Both the position numbers and the translations under genes were made by a program. A model generated the notes under the pieces. It was not told the origin of the DNA. It did no database searches and saw only the letters and a list, made by a program, of their open reading frames with translations. Positions 6,502-15,200 of a stretch of DNA of 37,706 nucleotides are shown here, piece by piece (the first letter of the stretch is position 1; each line of letters begins with the position of its first letter). The DNA lies in assembly GCA_964587165.1 (NCBI GenBank), contig CAZPKH010000018.1, positions 1 to 37,706 on the forward strand. The letters are read 5' to 3'. This DNA is from CAZPKH01 sp964587165 (lineage in GTDB: Bacteria; Bacteroidota; Bacteroidia; Bacteroidales; Muribaculaceae).

Positions 6502-8919
6502 ATGAAAAAATTACTACTCATTGCATCAGCTTTTCTGCTGGCCGTATCGTCGATGTCGGCGCAGGTGTCGCTGAAAATGAATCCGGCTCTCCCTGCGGTT
6601 TCCGCATCGCCGGCCAAGGCTCAAGCCGAGTCTAACGCGGGCTCCCTCTGGTACTCCTATTGCGGCGCCCCCTATACAGCCGTGGGCAACGGCGCATGCT
6701 ATATCGCCGGTGTGATGGGCATAACAGCCTCTACGGCAGCCGAGTTTACCGGTAATACCATCGACAAGGTGCGTCTGGCCGTGAGCCTCAGCAAGAACAC
6801 AGAGGTGACAATTTTCCTCACCAATTCCCTTAACCAAGATCCTTTCTACACTCAGAAGGTCACTCTCGCCCCCGGGACATGGAGCGAAATGCGTGAGATA
6901 GCTCTCACAACCCCTTATACTTTCGATGGAAAAGCCGTATACATAGGATATACCCTCCGTGCTACATCTGATTCCGATTATCCCATCGTGGTCGACGGCC
7001 AGGCAGCCTCCTACAACAGTATGGGCGACATCGTGGGTATCAGCACTACTTCCTCGTCCACAACATCTATGTCGTATCAACACATCGGGTCGATGTTCGG
7101 CAACGTATGTATCGAGGCCCTGATCTCGGGTACTTTCCCGGCTGTCAATCCCGTAGCGACTCAGCTCCGCACCGCCAACTATGTGGGCAAAGGCAAGCCT
7201 TTTGCAGCCTGGTTCAACTTCCAGAACCTCGGCACAGATCCTATCTCGTCGATCACATTGTCGCAGAGCTTCGGCGACGGAGCAGCGGTGACCAAAACCG
7301 TCAACTTACCCGAGCCTATGGCCATGAGCGCAGAGGTTCAGAAAATCTATCTCACAGGCCTTACCCTCGATACCGAAGGTACTACAAAGCTCAAATGCTC
7401 GATAGATGCAGTCAACGGCACCGCTCTGCCCGAACCGATAGCTATGTCGGCCGACGTACGTACAGTAATCACCCAAAACCCGCTGATGATGGTTGTCGAG
7501 GAGGGTACGGCGCAGACCTGCGGCTACTGCCCCCGCGGTATCATGGGCTTTGAGTACATGAACAAAAACTACAAAGATTACTTCATTGGTATCGCTGCAC
7601 ACGTGTACTTCAGCGGCACGTACGATAACATGGGTATCAAGCAGTACGACGGCCTGCTCAACTATATCTCCGGTCTGCCCGGATGCCAGGTGAACCGCAA
7701 CTCATCCTACACCACCACACCGTCATACACCGAGCTTGAGAACTGCTACCTCACCAACTTCAATACCGGCATCACAGGTGCCGTCGGTCTGGCCGACATA
7801 TCTTTCGCCGAGGCGGAGTATACCACCGTCGAGCGCACCGGCATAAAAGCCAAAACCAAGTCGATGTTTGCCGAAAAATCGAGTACGGCAAACCGCTACC
7901 GCACCGTATACGTGATGACTGAGAATAAAGTAGGGCCCTACCGGCAGTCTAACAACTTCGCAGGCCAAGCCGGCTACGGCGACTGGACCAACTACGGCTC
8001 GTCGGTCGAATGGCTCTACGACGATGTGGCCCGCTGGATCTCGTCATACACAGGCAATGCCACTGTATTCCCGAGCTCGATCGTGGCCGGCGACACATAT
8101 ACTGAAGAGATCGAGATACCTATCGCCGATCTCAAGAATGCCAACGGCAAGGATATGGACGTAAATCCCGACAATATCGAGGTGATAGCCATGATCGTGA
8201 GCAGCTCGCCCCGCTCGATCGTGGCCGCTACACGCCTCGACATGAACAGCGTGATCCCTAACACCACTACCCACGCTCAGAAGATCACTTGGGATCAAGA
8301 GTTTGAGACCTATTATGACCTCGGTGCTACTGTGGAGCTCACCGCCAAGTCGAGCATGGATCTCCCCATCACCTATACCGTGACCGAGGGTGCCGACCTT
8401 GTGACTCTCGACGGAAATCTCCTTACGTTCAACTCTGTAGGTACAGTCACCGTGATGGCATCGCAGGCCGGTGCGGAGAACGTCCTCCCCGCCACGCCGG
8501 TGAGCCGTTCGATCGCTTGCAAGAAGAATCAGGAGATCATCTGGGATCAGGATTTCACGAATGTGAAACTCAACGAGCCGATCACCCTCACCGCCACTGC
8601 TACATCGGGTCTGCCTATTTCGTACAGCTCGAAGAAGTACAACAAGAACGCCAAAGTAAGCAAGGGCGTGCTCACATTCACCGACTATACCACAGCTGTC
8701 ATCGTGGCCAAGCAGACCGGCGACACCGAGTATGCGCCCGCTGCATCTGTCGAGCGCGAGATCGTATGCGCTGATTCCGGTATCGAGAGCATAACGGCCG
8801 ACAAAGTGGAAGGTTCGCTGCTGTTCGATCTCAACGGCATCCATGTCACCAACCCCGAGCCCGGCAAGGTCTACATTATGGTGACCGGCGACCGCGGCCG
8901 CAAGGTTGTTATCAAATAA
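6502..8919 (+). CDS. Large Omp28-like secreted protein with type IX sorting tail
   Basis: This 805-residue protein has a clear signal peptide (MKKLLLIASAFLLAVSSMSA). Residues ~45-310 are beta-rich (two jelly-roll or adhesin-like segments). From about residue 326 there is an Omp28-type thioredoxin-like region with CGYC (Cys340, Cys343) and a GLPGCQVNRN segment. Two related Ig-like repeats follow, starting near 591 (QKITWDQEF) and 676 (NQEIIWDQDF), similar to MBG-type domains. The last ~45 residues (LLFDLNGIHVTNP...GRKVVIK) look like a type A C-terminal signal for type IX secretion. It is the last gene of the operon and is followed by a terminator. Role unknown; a cell-surface or secreted thiol-active protein is an inference. 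Confidence 0.8.
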   Translation: MKKLLLIASAFLLAVSSMSAQVSLKMNPALPAVSASPAKAQAESNAGSLWYSYCGAPYTAVGNGACYIAGVMGITASTAAEFTGNTIDKVRLAVSLSKNTEVTIFLTNSLNQDPFYTQKVTLAPGTWSEMREIALTTPYTFDGKAVYIGYTLRATSDSDYPIVVDGQAASYNSMGDIVGISTTSSSTTSMSYQHIGSMFGNVCIEALISGTFPAVNPVATQLRTANYVGKGKPFAAWFNFQNLGTDPISSITLSQSFGDGAAVTKTVNLPEPMAMSAEVQKIYLTGLTLDTEGTTKLKCSIDAVNGTALPEPIAMSADVRTVITQNPLMMVVEEGTAQTCGYCPRGIMGFEYMNKNYKDYFIGIAAHVYFSGTYDNMGIKQYDGLLNYISGLPGCQVNRNSSYTTTPSYTELENCYLTNFNTGITGAVGLADISFAEAEYTTVERTGIKAKTKSMFAEKSSTANRYRTVYVMTENKVGPYRQSNNFAGQAGYGDWTNYGSSVEWLYDDVARWISSYTGNATVFPSSIVAGDTYTEEIEIPIADLKNANGKDMDVNPDNIEVIAMIVSSSPRSIVAATRLDMNSVIPNTTTHAQKITWDQEFETYYDLGATVELTAKSSMDLPITYTVTEGADLVTLDGNLLTFNSVGTVTVMASQAGAENVLPATPVSRSIACKKNQEIIWDQDFTNVKLNEPITLTATATSGLPISYSSKKYNKNAKVSKGVLTFTDYTTAVIVAKQTGDTEYAPAASVEREIVCADSGIESITADKVEGSLLFDLNGIHVTNPEPGKVYIMVTGDRGRKVVIK

Positions 8920-8942
8920 GCTATCTCACCCTATCCGCACAG

Positions 8943-8983
8943 GTGCCGTCCGCGTGTATCGTCGGGCGGCACTTGCTGTTTTT
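8943..8983 (+). terminator. Intrinsic terminator after the Omp28-like operon
   Basis: GTGCCGTCCG (8943-8952) pairs with CGGGCGGCAC (8963-8972), with one G-U, around a 10-base loop, followed by TTGCTGTTTTT. The U-tract directly abuts the -33 region of the mutS promoter. Confidence 0.8.
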
Positions 8984-9015
8984 CTTGCACAATCCGCCGA
9001 AAGGTGGTAAATTTG
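8984..9015 (+). promoter_or_regulatory. Promoter of mutS
   Basis: CTTG (8984-8987, one mismatch to TTTG), 20 bases, then TAAATTTG (9008-9015). Expected transcription start is near 9021, 24 bases before the ATG at 9045, which rejects the longer reading from 8943. Confidence 0.75.
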
Positions 9016-9044
9016 CTATATACTTACCATCCCCCCGCACAGTA

Positions 9045-11669
9045 ATGGCCAAGATAGCAGAAACACCGCTGATGAAACAGTATCTCGAGATGAAGCGCAA
9101 GCATCCCGACGCAATACTGCTGTTCAGGGTGGGCGATTTCTACGAGACATTCAGCGAAGACGCCGTCACGGCCTCCGAAATACTCGGAATCACTCTGACG
9201 CGGCGCGCCAACGGGTCGGCGCAGCATGTGGAGCTCGCCGGGTTTCCCCATCATGCCCTCGATACCTATCTGCCCAAGCTCGTGCGTGCAGGCAAGCGTG
9301 TGGCTATCTGCGAGCAGCTCGAAGACCCCAAAACCACCAAAAAGCTGGTGAAACGCGGCATCACCGAGCTCGTGACGCCCGGCGTGTCGATCAACGACAA
9401 TATACTCGATCATCGTGAGAACAACTTCCTGGCGGCCATTCATATCGACAAGGCTGCCGTGGGAGTGGCGTTTCTCGACATATCGACAGGCGAGTTTCTT
9501 ACTGCCCAGGGCACGCCCGACTACGTGGACAAGCTGCTGGCCAATTTCGCCCCCAAAGAGCTGCTGGTGGAGCGCGGCAAGAAGAAGCTCCTCGAGGAGT
9601 GCCTTACGGCACGCTATCTCACCACGGAGCTCGACGACTGGATGTTCACCTCCGACGCAGCCACCGACCGGCTGCTGCGTCAGTTTGAGACAGCCTCACT
9701 CAAAGGTTTTGGCGTACATTCGATGACGCAGGCCATCATCGCCTCCGGCGCCATACTTCACTACCTCGACCTGACTGAGCACACCCGCATAGGGCATATC
9801 ACATCGCTGTCGCGCATAGAGGAGGAGCGGTACGTGCGTCTCGACAAATTCACCGTGCGCAATCTTGAGATCATCGAGCCTATGAGCCCCGAGGGGCGCT
9901 CGCTGCGCGAAGTGATCGACCACACGGTCACTCCGATGGGTGCGCGACTGCTCACACGCTGGCTGCTCTTTCCGCTCAAGGATGTCAAGGCAATCAACGC
10001 CCGCCTCGATGCCGTGGAGCACTTCATGCGCCACCCCGAGGCCCGCGACATACTGACGGCTAGCCTCAAAGAGGTAGGCGACCTTGAGCGGCTTATCTCA
10101 AAAGTAGCCGTGGGGCGCGTCACTCCCCGCGAGCTTGTGCAGCTGCGGGCGGCTCTCGATGCCATCACCCCCATACGGCAGGTGTGTCTCGACGGCACAC
10201 CCCAAGGATCGCTGCCGGCCACTATAGGCGAGAAGCTCGACGCCTGCGCCGACATAGCCGCCCGTATCGGCCGCACACTCGCGCCGGATGCGCCTACGGC
10301 ACTCAACAAGGGGCGTGTCATAGCCGAGGGCGTCGACCCCGAGCTCGACGAGCTGCGCGCCATCTCCGGCTCCGGCAAGGAGTATCTGGCAAACCTCCGC
10401 ACCCGCGAGAGCGAGGCAACCGGTATACCGAGCCTGAAGATAGCCTTCAACAATGTATTCGGCTACTATATCGAAGTGACCAATACTCACCGCGACAAGG
10501 TGCCCGAGAGGTGGATTCGGAAACAGACCCTGGTCAATGCCGAGCGGTATATCACGCCCGAACTCAAGGAGTATGAAGAGAAGATACTCGGCGCGGAGGA
10601 GCGTATTGCGATCATCGAGACAAGGATTTTCAACGAGCTGGTCGTCGCCCTCGCCGCGTATATTCCGGCTATACAGACCGACTCTGTGCTGCTGGCGCGT
10701 CTCGACTGTCTGCTGTCGATGACCATAGCCTCGCTCACCAACCGATATAACCGCCCGATCGTCGACGACTCGCTCACCATATCGCTCACCGAAAGCCGCC
10801 ACCCGGTGATCGAGTGCCGGCTCCCCGCCGGTGAGCCTTATATCACCAACTCTGTGACACTCGACAACGACTCGACGCAGATCATGATGATCACCGGCCC
10901 GAATATGTCGGGTAAATCGGCCCTGCTGCGACAGACGGCCCTCAATGTACTGATGGCCCAATGCGGATGTTTCGTGGCCGCTGATGCCGCCCAGATCGGT
11001 GTTGTCGACAAGATATTCACGCGCGTAGGCGCTTCCGACAATATCTCGCTCGGCGAGTCGACATTCATGGTCGAGATGAACGAAGCCGCATCGATACTCA
11101 ACAATCTGAGCGCACGCTCGCTTGTGCTTTTCGACGAGCTCGGACGCGGCACATCCACTTACGACGGTATCTCCATCGCCTGGGCCATAGTGGAGTATAT
11201 CCACGAATATGCCGGATGCCGGCCCAAGACACTCTTCGCCACCCACTACCATGAGCTCAACGACATGGAGCGGACATATCCTCGCATACGCAACTTCAAT
11301 GTTTCGGTGTCGGAGATCAACGGTCGTGTGGTATTCCTGCGCAAGCTGCAGCCCGGAGGTTCGGAGCATAGCTTCGGTATCCATGTGGCGAAGCTCGCCG
11401 GTATGCCGCCGGCCATAGTAAAGCGCGCCAATCAGGTGCTCCGCCGGCTTGAGCAGACCAGCCCGTCGGCATCGGCCGACGGCACTTCGGCCGATTCAAA
11501 GCCTATCATCGCACCGGAATCGGGCGTTCAGCTCAGCTTCTTCCAGCTCGACGACCCGGTGTTGAGCCAGGTGCGAGATGAGATCGTAGGGCTCGACATC
11601 AACAATCTCACCCCGATAGATGCCCTCAACAAGCTTCACGACATCCGCCGCATCATCACCGGAAAATAA
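9045..11669 (+). CDS. mutS: DNA mismatch repair protein MutS
   Basis: MutS recognises mispaired bases and small loops and starts mismatch repair with MutL. The 874-residue protein has the mismatch-binding domain with the Phe-x-Glu motif in GDFYETF (Phe32, Glu34). Connector, lever and clamp regions follow, then the ATPase domain with Walker A GPNMSGKS (about 618-625), Walker B LVLFDELGRG (about 693-702) and the ATHYHEL segment. The C-terminal part has a SPSASADGTSADS linker and ends with a segment typical of MutS (LDINNLTPIDALNKL). The length fits MutS1. The start at 9045 is set by the promoter and by conservation beginning at MAKIAETPLMKQY. Monocistronic as far as can be seen. Confidence 0.97.
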   Translation: MAKIAETPLMKQYLEMKRKHPDAILLFRVGDFYETFSEDAVTASEILGITLTRRANGSAQHVELAGFPHHALDTYLPKLVRAGKRVAICEQLEDPKTTKKLVKRGITELVTPGVSINDNILDHRENNFLAAIHIDKAAVGVAFLDISTGEFLTAQGTPDYVDKLLANFAPKELLVERGKKKLLEECLTARYLTTELDDWMFTSDAATDRLLRQFETASLKGFGVHSMTQAIIASGAILHYLDLTEHTRIGHITSLSRIEEERYVRLDKFTVRNLEIIEPMSPEGRSLREVIDHTVTPMGARLLTRWLLFPLKDVKAINARLDAVEHFMRHPEARDILTASLKEVGDLERLISKVAVGRVTPRELVQLRAALDAITPIRQVCLDGTPQGSLPATIGEKLDACADIAARIGRTLAPDAPTALNKGRVIAEGVDPELDELRAISGSGKEYLANLRTRESEATGIPSLKIAFNNVFGYYIEVTNTHRDKVPERWIRKQTLVNAERYITPELKEYEEKILGAEERIAIIETRIFNELVVALAAYIPAIQTDSVLLARLDCLLSMTIASLTNRYNRPIVDDSLTISLTESRHPVIECRLPAGEPYITNSVTLDNDSTQIMMITGPNMSGKSALLRQTALNVLMAQCGCFVAADAAQIGVVDKIFTRVGASDNISLGESTFMVEMNEAASILNNLSARSLVLFDELGRGTSTYDGISIAWAIVEYIHEYAGCRPKTLFATHYHELNDMERTYPRIRNFNVSVSEINGRVVFLRKLQPGGSEHSFGIHVAKLAGMPPAIVKRANQVLRRLEQTSPSASADGTSADSKPIIAPESGVQLSFFQLDDPVLSQVRDEIVGLDINNLTPIDALNKLHDIRRIITGK

Positions 11670-11680
11670 TAGACTGAAAA

Positions 11681-11830
11681 TTTTTGTGAATCTTCTGAAC
11701 CTTCTTGGAGGGATCATTGTTCTAAGTACAGAAGGTAAGATACTTTTTCCATTGCAAGATAAGAAATGTGATAATGATTGGTTTATTATCAAAGGCGGAG
11801 ATGTTGGGAAACATCTCCGCCTTTGATATT
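11681..11830 (+). repeat. Tandem intergenic unit, copy 1 (candidate structured RNA)
   Basis: This is the first of two ~150-base direct repeats between mutS and the GH31 gene. It begins with TTTTTGTGAATC and TGAACC, has an almost invariant core from AAGTACAGAAGGTAAG to TTTATTATCAAA (11724-11793), and ends in a 19-bp perfect hairpin. A smaller hairpin, TGATAAT/ATTATCA, lies inside the core. Copy 2 differs in the core by two short deletions (1 and 2 bases). The unit may be a small-RNA gene, a mobile palindromic repeat or a terminator module. The ORFs reading through it look incidental. Confidence 0.7.
11787..11828 (+). terminator. 19-bp hairpin of copy 1
   Basis: Bases 11787-11805 pair perfectly with 11810-11828 around the loop GGGA. 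The stem has an AAA/TTT rim around a GC-rich centre. It could terminate mutS or a transcript of the repeat unit, though the following bases (ttctcat) are only moderately T-rich. Confidence 0.6.
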
Positions 11831-11889
11831 CTCATCGTCCATCGTCATGAGCCCCGGCGGATGACTCGTGCGGCGGTTGGATTCTATGA

Positions 11890-12040
11890 TTTTTCTTGAA
11901 CTTTTCTGAACCTTTTTTTGAGGTACCGGTGTTTTAAGTACAGAAGGTAAGATACTTTTTCCATGCAAGATAAAATGTGATAATGATTGGTTTATTATCA
12001 AACGCGGAGATGTTGGGAAACATCTCCGCGTTTGGTATTC
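11890..12040 (+). repeat. Tandem intergenic unit, copy 2 (candidate structured RNA)
   Basis: This is the second copy of the unit at 11681-11830, in the same orientation and separated by about 60 bases of unrelated sequence. The core AAGTACAGAAGGTAAG...TTTATTATCAAA is nearly identical. The 5' flank (TTGAACTTTTCTGAACC) is similar but more diverged. The terminal hairpin is kept although its sequence changed at two paired positions. No start codon or credible RBS supports a protein in the frame shared by the copies. Confidence 0.7.
11996..12037 (+). terminator. 19-bp hairpin of copy 2, with compensatory exchange
   Basis: Bases 11996-12014 pair with 12019-12037 around GGGA. Compared with copy 1, the pair G11794-C11821 has become C12003-G12030, and T11789-A11826 has become T11998-G12035 (a wobble), so pairing is preserved. 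Confidence 0.6.
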
Positions 12041-12074
12041 TAATGATCCATCGCCACGGGCCATCGTGTGCTAT

Positions 12075-12182
12075 AAATGAAGTAAGCGCTGTCTCACGAC
12101 AACGCTTACCACAACTTATGATAGTTTATACAGGGAATTGATATTTCTCGGTTCTGTGTGTAAAGCTTATAGTCGCTTTACC
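12075..12182 (-). ncRNA. Candidate small RNA downstream of the GH31 gene
   Basis: A minus-strand promoter (12187-12217) predicts a start at about 12181-12183. The transcript would open with a hairpin, GTAAAGC/GCTTTAC (12181-12160, loop of 8). After a ~50-base single-stranded stretch it would close with GTAAGCG...CGCTTAC (12109-12082) plus an inner 4-bp extension, then TTCATTT. No reading frame of note lies in it. The size (~105 nt), 5' hairpin and terminator-like 3' hairpin fit a small regulatory RNA. It does not match any RNA family I know. Confidence 0.35.
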
Positions 12183-12186
12183 TCTG

Positions 12187-12217
12187 CAAAGGTACAGAAT
12201 TTATGCCGATTGAGAAA
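12187..12217 (-). promoter_or_regulatory. Minus-strand promoter in the mutS-GH31 intergenic region
   Basis: On the minus strand, TTTC (12217-12214), 19 bases, then TACCTTTG (12194-12187). It lies just past the GH31 stop codon with no protein gene downstream on this strand, so it probably drives a non-coding RNA. Confidence 0.55.
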
Positions 12218-12238
12218 AACAATTCGTGTAAAAATATG

Positions 12239-15200
12239 TTAATGCACCATGGCGCGAGCCGTGTCGCTTACGGTACCTGCGATGTCGGAATCGGCATCGA
12301 GGCGTACGATGTATACCGACCCGGGTGTGCCGCAGGCCATGTCGATGGTATGTGTCCCGGCGGAGGTTTCGACATCGGCGGTATCGATGAGGCGTCCGTG
12401 TATGTCGTAGAGGGCGATGCGGGCAGAGTTCATGTCGGTATTGAAGTGGTATCCGACGGTGATACGCCCTGCTGTAGCATCGGCTACGAATACGCGCACT
12501 CCGGCCTCGATACGCTCGGTGAGCTCAACGTCGGTCACGGTCTTGTCGTGCAGGCTGAAGTAGGACACAGAGCCGTCCCAGGCGGGTATGCGCACTTTCA
12601 GGCTCGGAGTGGTCGATGTGCCGGGAGCTCTGCGGGGGCCGGAGGCGGCAGGTGCGACGACGTAGAACGACGGCCCGGCTGTATAGCCTTCGAATTCGTC
12701 GGAGCTCTGGCATTTGTGGAACTCGGTGTACACGCCATTTTGCATGGTCGATACCATAGATGCCTCGATGTCGAGCACCGGGAAGTCGAACACCAGGTCG
12801 CGTGTGGCCGGTTCGCCCTCAAACCCTTCGCCTTCCGATGATATGAACAGGCGCGGCAGCTCGGTAGTGTCGTTGAAGTCGAATTTTAGCATGCGGTAGC
12901 GATTATTTTCTATCGAGCTGATGTCGTCGTGGTTGTCGTCGTAATATTGTCCGGTGGCGTGGTCGCCTGTACCGGCGAAGATCTGAAGGGTGAGTTTGGA
13001 GTGGTCGATGTCGCTTGTAGAGGTATATTCGTCGGCAGTGAAGCGCGGTATGATCGAGCCGGCGCGGGCGAAGTGGGGCAGAACCTCGAGAGTCGCCTGA
13101 TAGCCGGAGATAGTGGTGCCTCCCTCGTACACCATACCGGGGTTGTTGAGGTCGTACCAACGCGAGCCCTCCTCGGGGAAGGTGATGGCGCGCGAATTGC
13201 CGTCGGTCAGCACCGGTGCGACGAGTATGTCGTGGCCCCAGAGGTACTGGTCCTTGACTGAAAGGATTGAGGAGTTGTCGGCATCGTAGTAGCATATCGG
13301 TCGAGCCATCGGAGCTCCTGATGTGGAGTTTTCGTAGCTCAGAGTGTAGGTGTAGGGAAGGTATGAGTAGCGGCGGTTGAGCATATCGCGCACTATTGCT
13401 ATCTGAGCGGCTGAATACCCGCTCTCGATTATAGGCTCGCCGTTGAGCAGAAAGTCGGTGGAGTGTGTGCGGAATGTGGGAGCGAATGTAGAGAACTCAC
13501 ACCAGCGGGTGTAGAGGTTGCCGTTGACATAGTGGTTCTGATCGTGGATGAATCCGCCCACATCGCTGCCCATATAGGCCACGCCCGACATGCCCGACGA
13601 CAGAAGTGCCGGCACCTGTACGGCCAGACCGTTCCAAGAGCGGTAGATGTCGCCCGTCCAGGGGAACGAGCCGAAGCGCTGCATACCGGCTGTGCCGGCG
13701 CGGGGCATCACCATATAGCGTTTGGTGGGGAAGTCTTCGCGCAGGCCGCGTGCCACGCGCTCTACCCAGAGGTTGCCGAACTCATTGTGCACCTGCGACA
13801 CCGAGCCGCCCATATGATGTGAGTCGGCGTCATGCTGCTCGGGCTCGCCCAGGTCGAGCCACCAGGAGTCGATACCTTCGGCGGTGCGGGGATGGTAGAG
13901 ACTCCAGAACCAGTCGAGGGCGGCAGGGTTGGTGGCGTCGATGAGCGCGCCGCCGCGTATCCATTCCATGCCGCTTACGTTGTTGTCGGCGGAGTAGCCG
14001 CGGTTTATCAGCTCCTGATAGTTGGAGCATTTGGTGGAGAAGAACGGCTCGGTGATACATATCGTATGCACGCCTTTGGCGCGGAAGTCGTTCATCATCT
14101 TCTCAGGGTCGGGGAAGTGCTGCGACACCCATGTCATGTTGCCCATACCGGCATTGCGCTCCTCGTTGGGCGAGAGATCTTTGTTGCCCTCCCAGTAGAG
14201 GTCGAACACGATGCCGTCGAGCGGCAGGCGGCTGTTGTTCTTTATCTTGTTGATATACGACCATGCTTCAGTCTCGGATCCGTAGCTGAATCGCGAGGTG
14301 ATATATCCTAACGCCCAATAGGGTGGCATCGGCTGTCGGCCTGTAAGCTCGGTGTAGTTTTCGAGAGTGCCGGCCATGGTGCCGTCGCCGTGCACGTAGT
14401 AGTAGGCCACGGGGTTCTGTGCGGAGGAGTTGTATGTCAGCGATCCGCGCCCGGGGTGTATGGACGATCCGCGGTACACATCGTCGAAGAGTATGCCGAA
14501 TCCGCGGTGCGACACCACAAACGGGATAGTGATGTTGTGGTTGTATGATCCGTCGCCGTCGGGCCAGCGGCCTGTCTGCTTATTGTCCATCACCAGGGTT
14601 TTGCCTACCTGGTTGAACTCCGAGTAGTATCCGCCGCCGTAGAATGCCTTGGTGCCGGGAGCGTAGAAAGAACCGGTGATAGAGCCTATGGTGTTGGTCA
14701 TACCTCCGTTTTCAGAGAAGTATACTGTGCCGTCGTCGCCCACGAAACTTACGCCCGAGTTGGCCTTTGATACATGCACCGAGAGGTTGCCGAGGGTCAT
14801 CACAACGTCTTGGTCAGACTCGCTGATGCCGTCGAAACGGCTCGGTGTGCCCACGACGGCTATCGAGGCGCGGGTGTCGGTGGCCATGCCCCGCGGGCGG
14901 GCAAGCACACGCACCGAGCCGGTGCCATAGGGGGTGATGCGGAGGGTGCCTGCAGACCCGGTGAAATTGACATCGCCCGTGGCCTCATCCTCGCTCCATG
15001 ATGTGATGCTGCCGATCGAGCCGTTGGGGTCGCCGGGCTCGTCGGGGTCGATCTCGACAAACGAGGTGATGGTGGCGGTCATGTTGCGCAGGTTTACGGT
15101 CACGTTGTATGTGCCGTCGGCGATGTGAAATGAACCGTCTGAGCTCTTTTTCAGGGGAACAGCTTCGCCTACCGAGGCCTCTACATCGCCATCTTTGGGG

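Noticed and set aside
8943..9044. Extended MutS N-terminus from base 8943
   Set aside because: These bases form a terminator hairpin and the mutS promoter; the conserved protein begins at 9045.
11620..11826. Plus-strand frame running through copy 1 of the tandem unit, and the matching frame in copy 2
   Set aside because: The frame begins inside mutS in copy 1 and has no ATG or RBS in copy 2. The differences concentrate in ways that keep base pairing (G-C to C-G) rather than the protein. A 42-codon and a 54-codon frame starting ATGATTGG in the two copies are kept only as an unlikely alternative.
11789..12064. Minus-strand frame across copy 2
   Set aside because: It is made of repeat and hairpin sequence and has no promoter directly upstream apart from the small-RNA candidate; no known protein similarity is evident.
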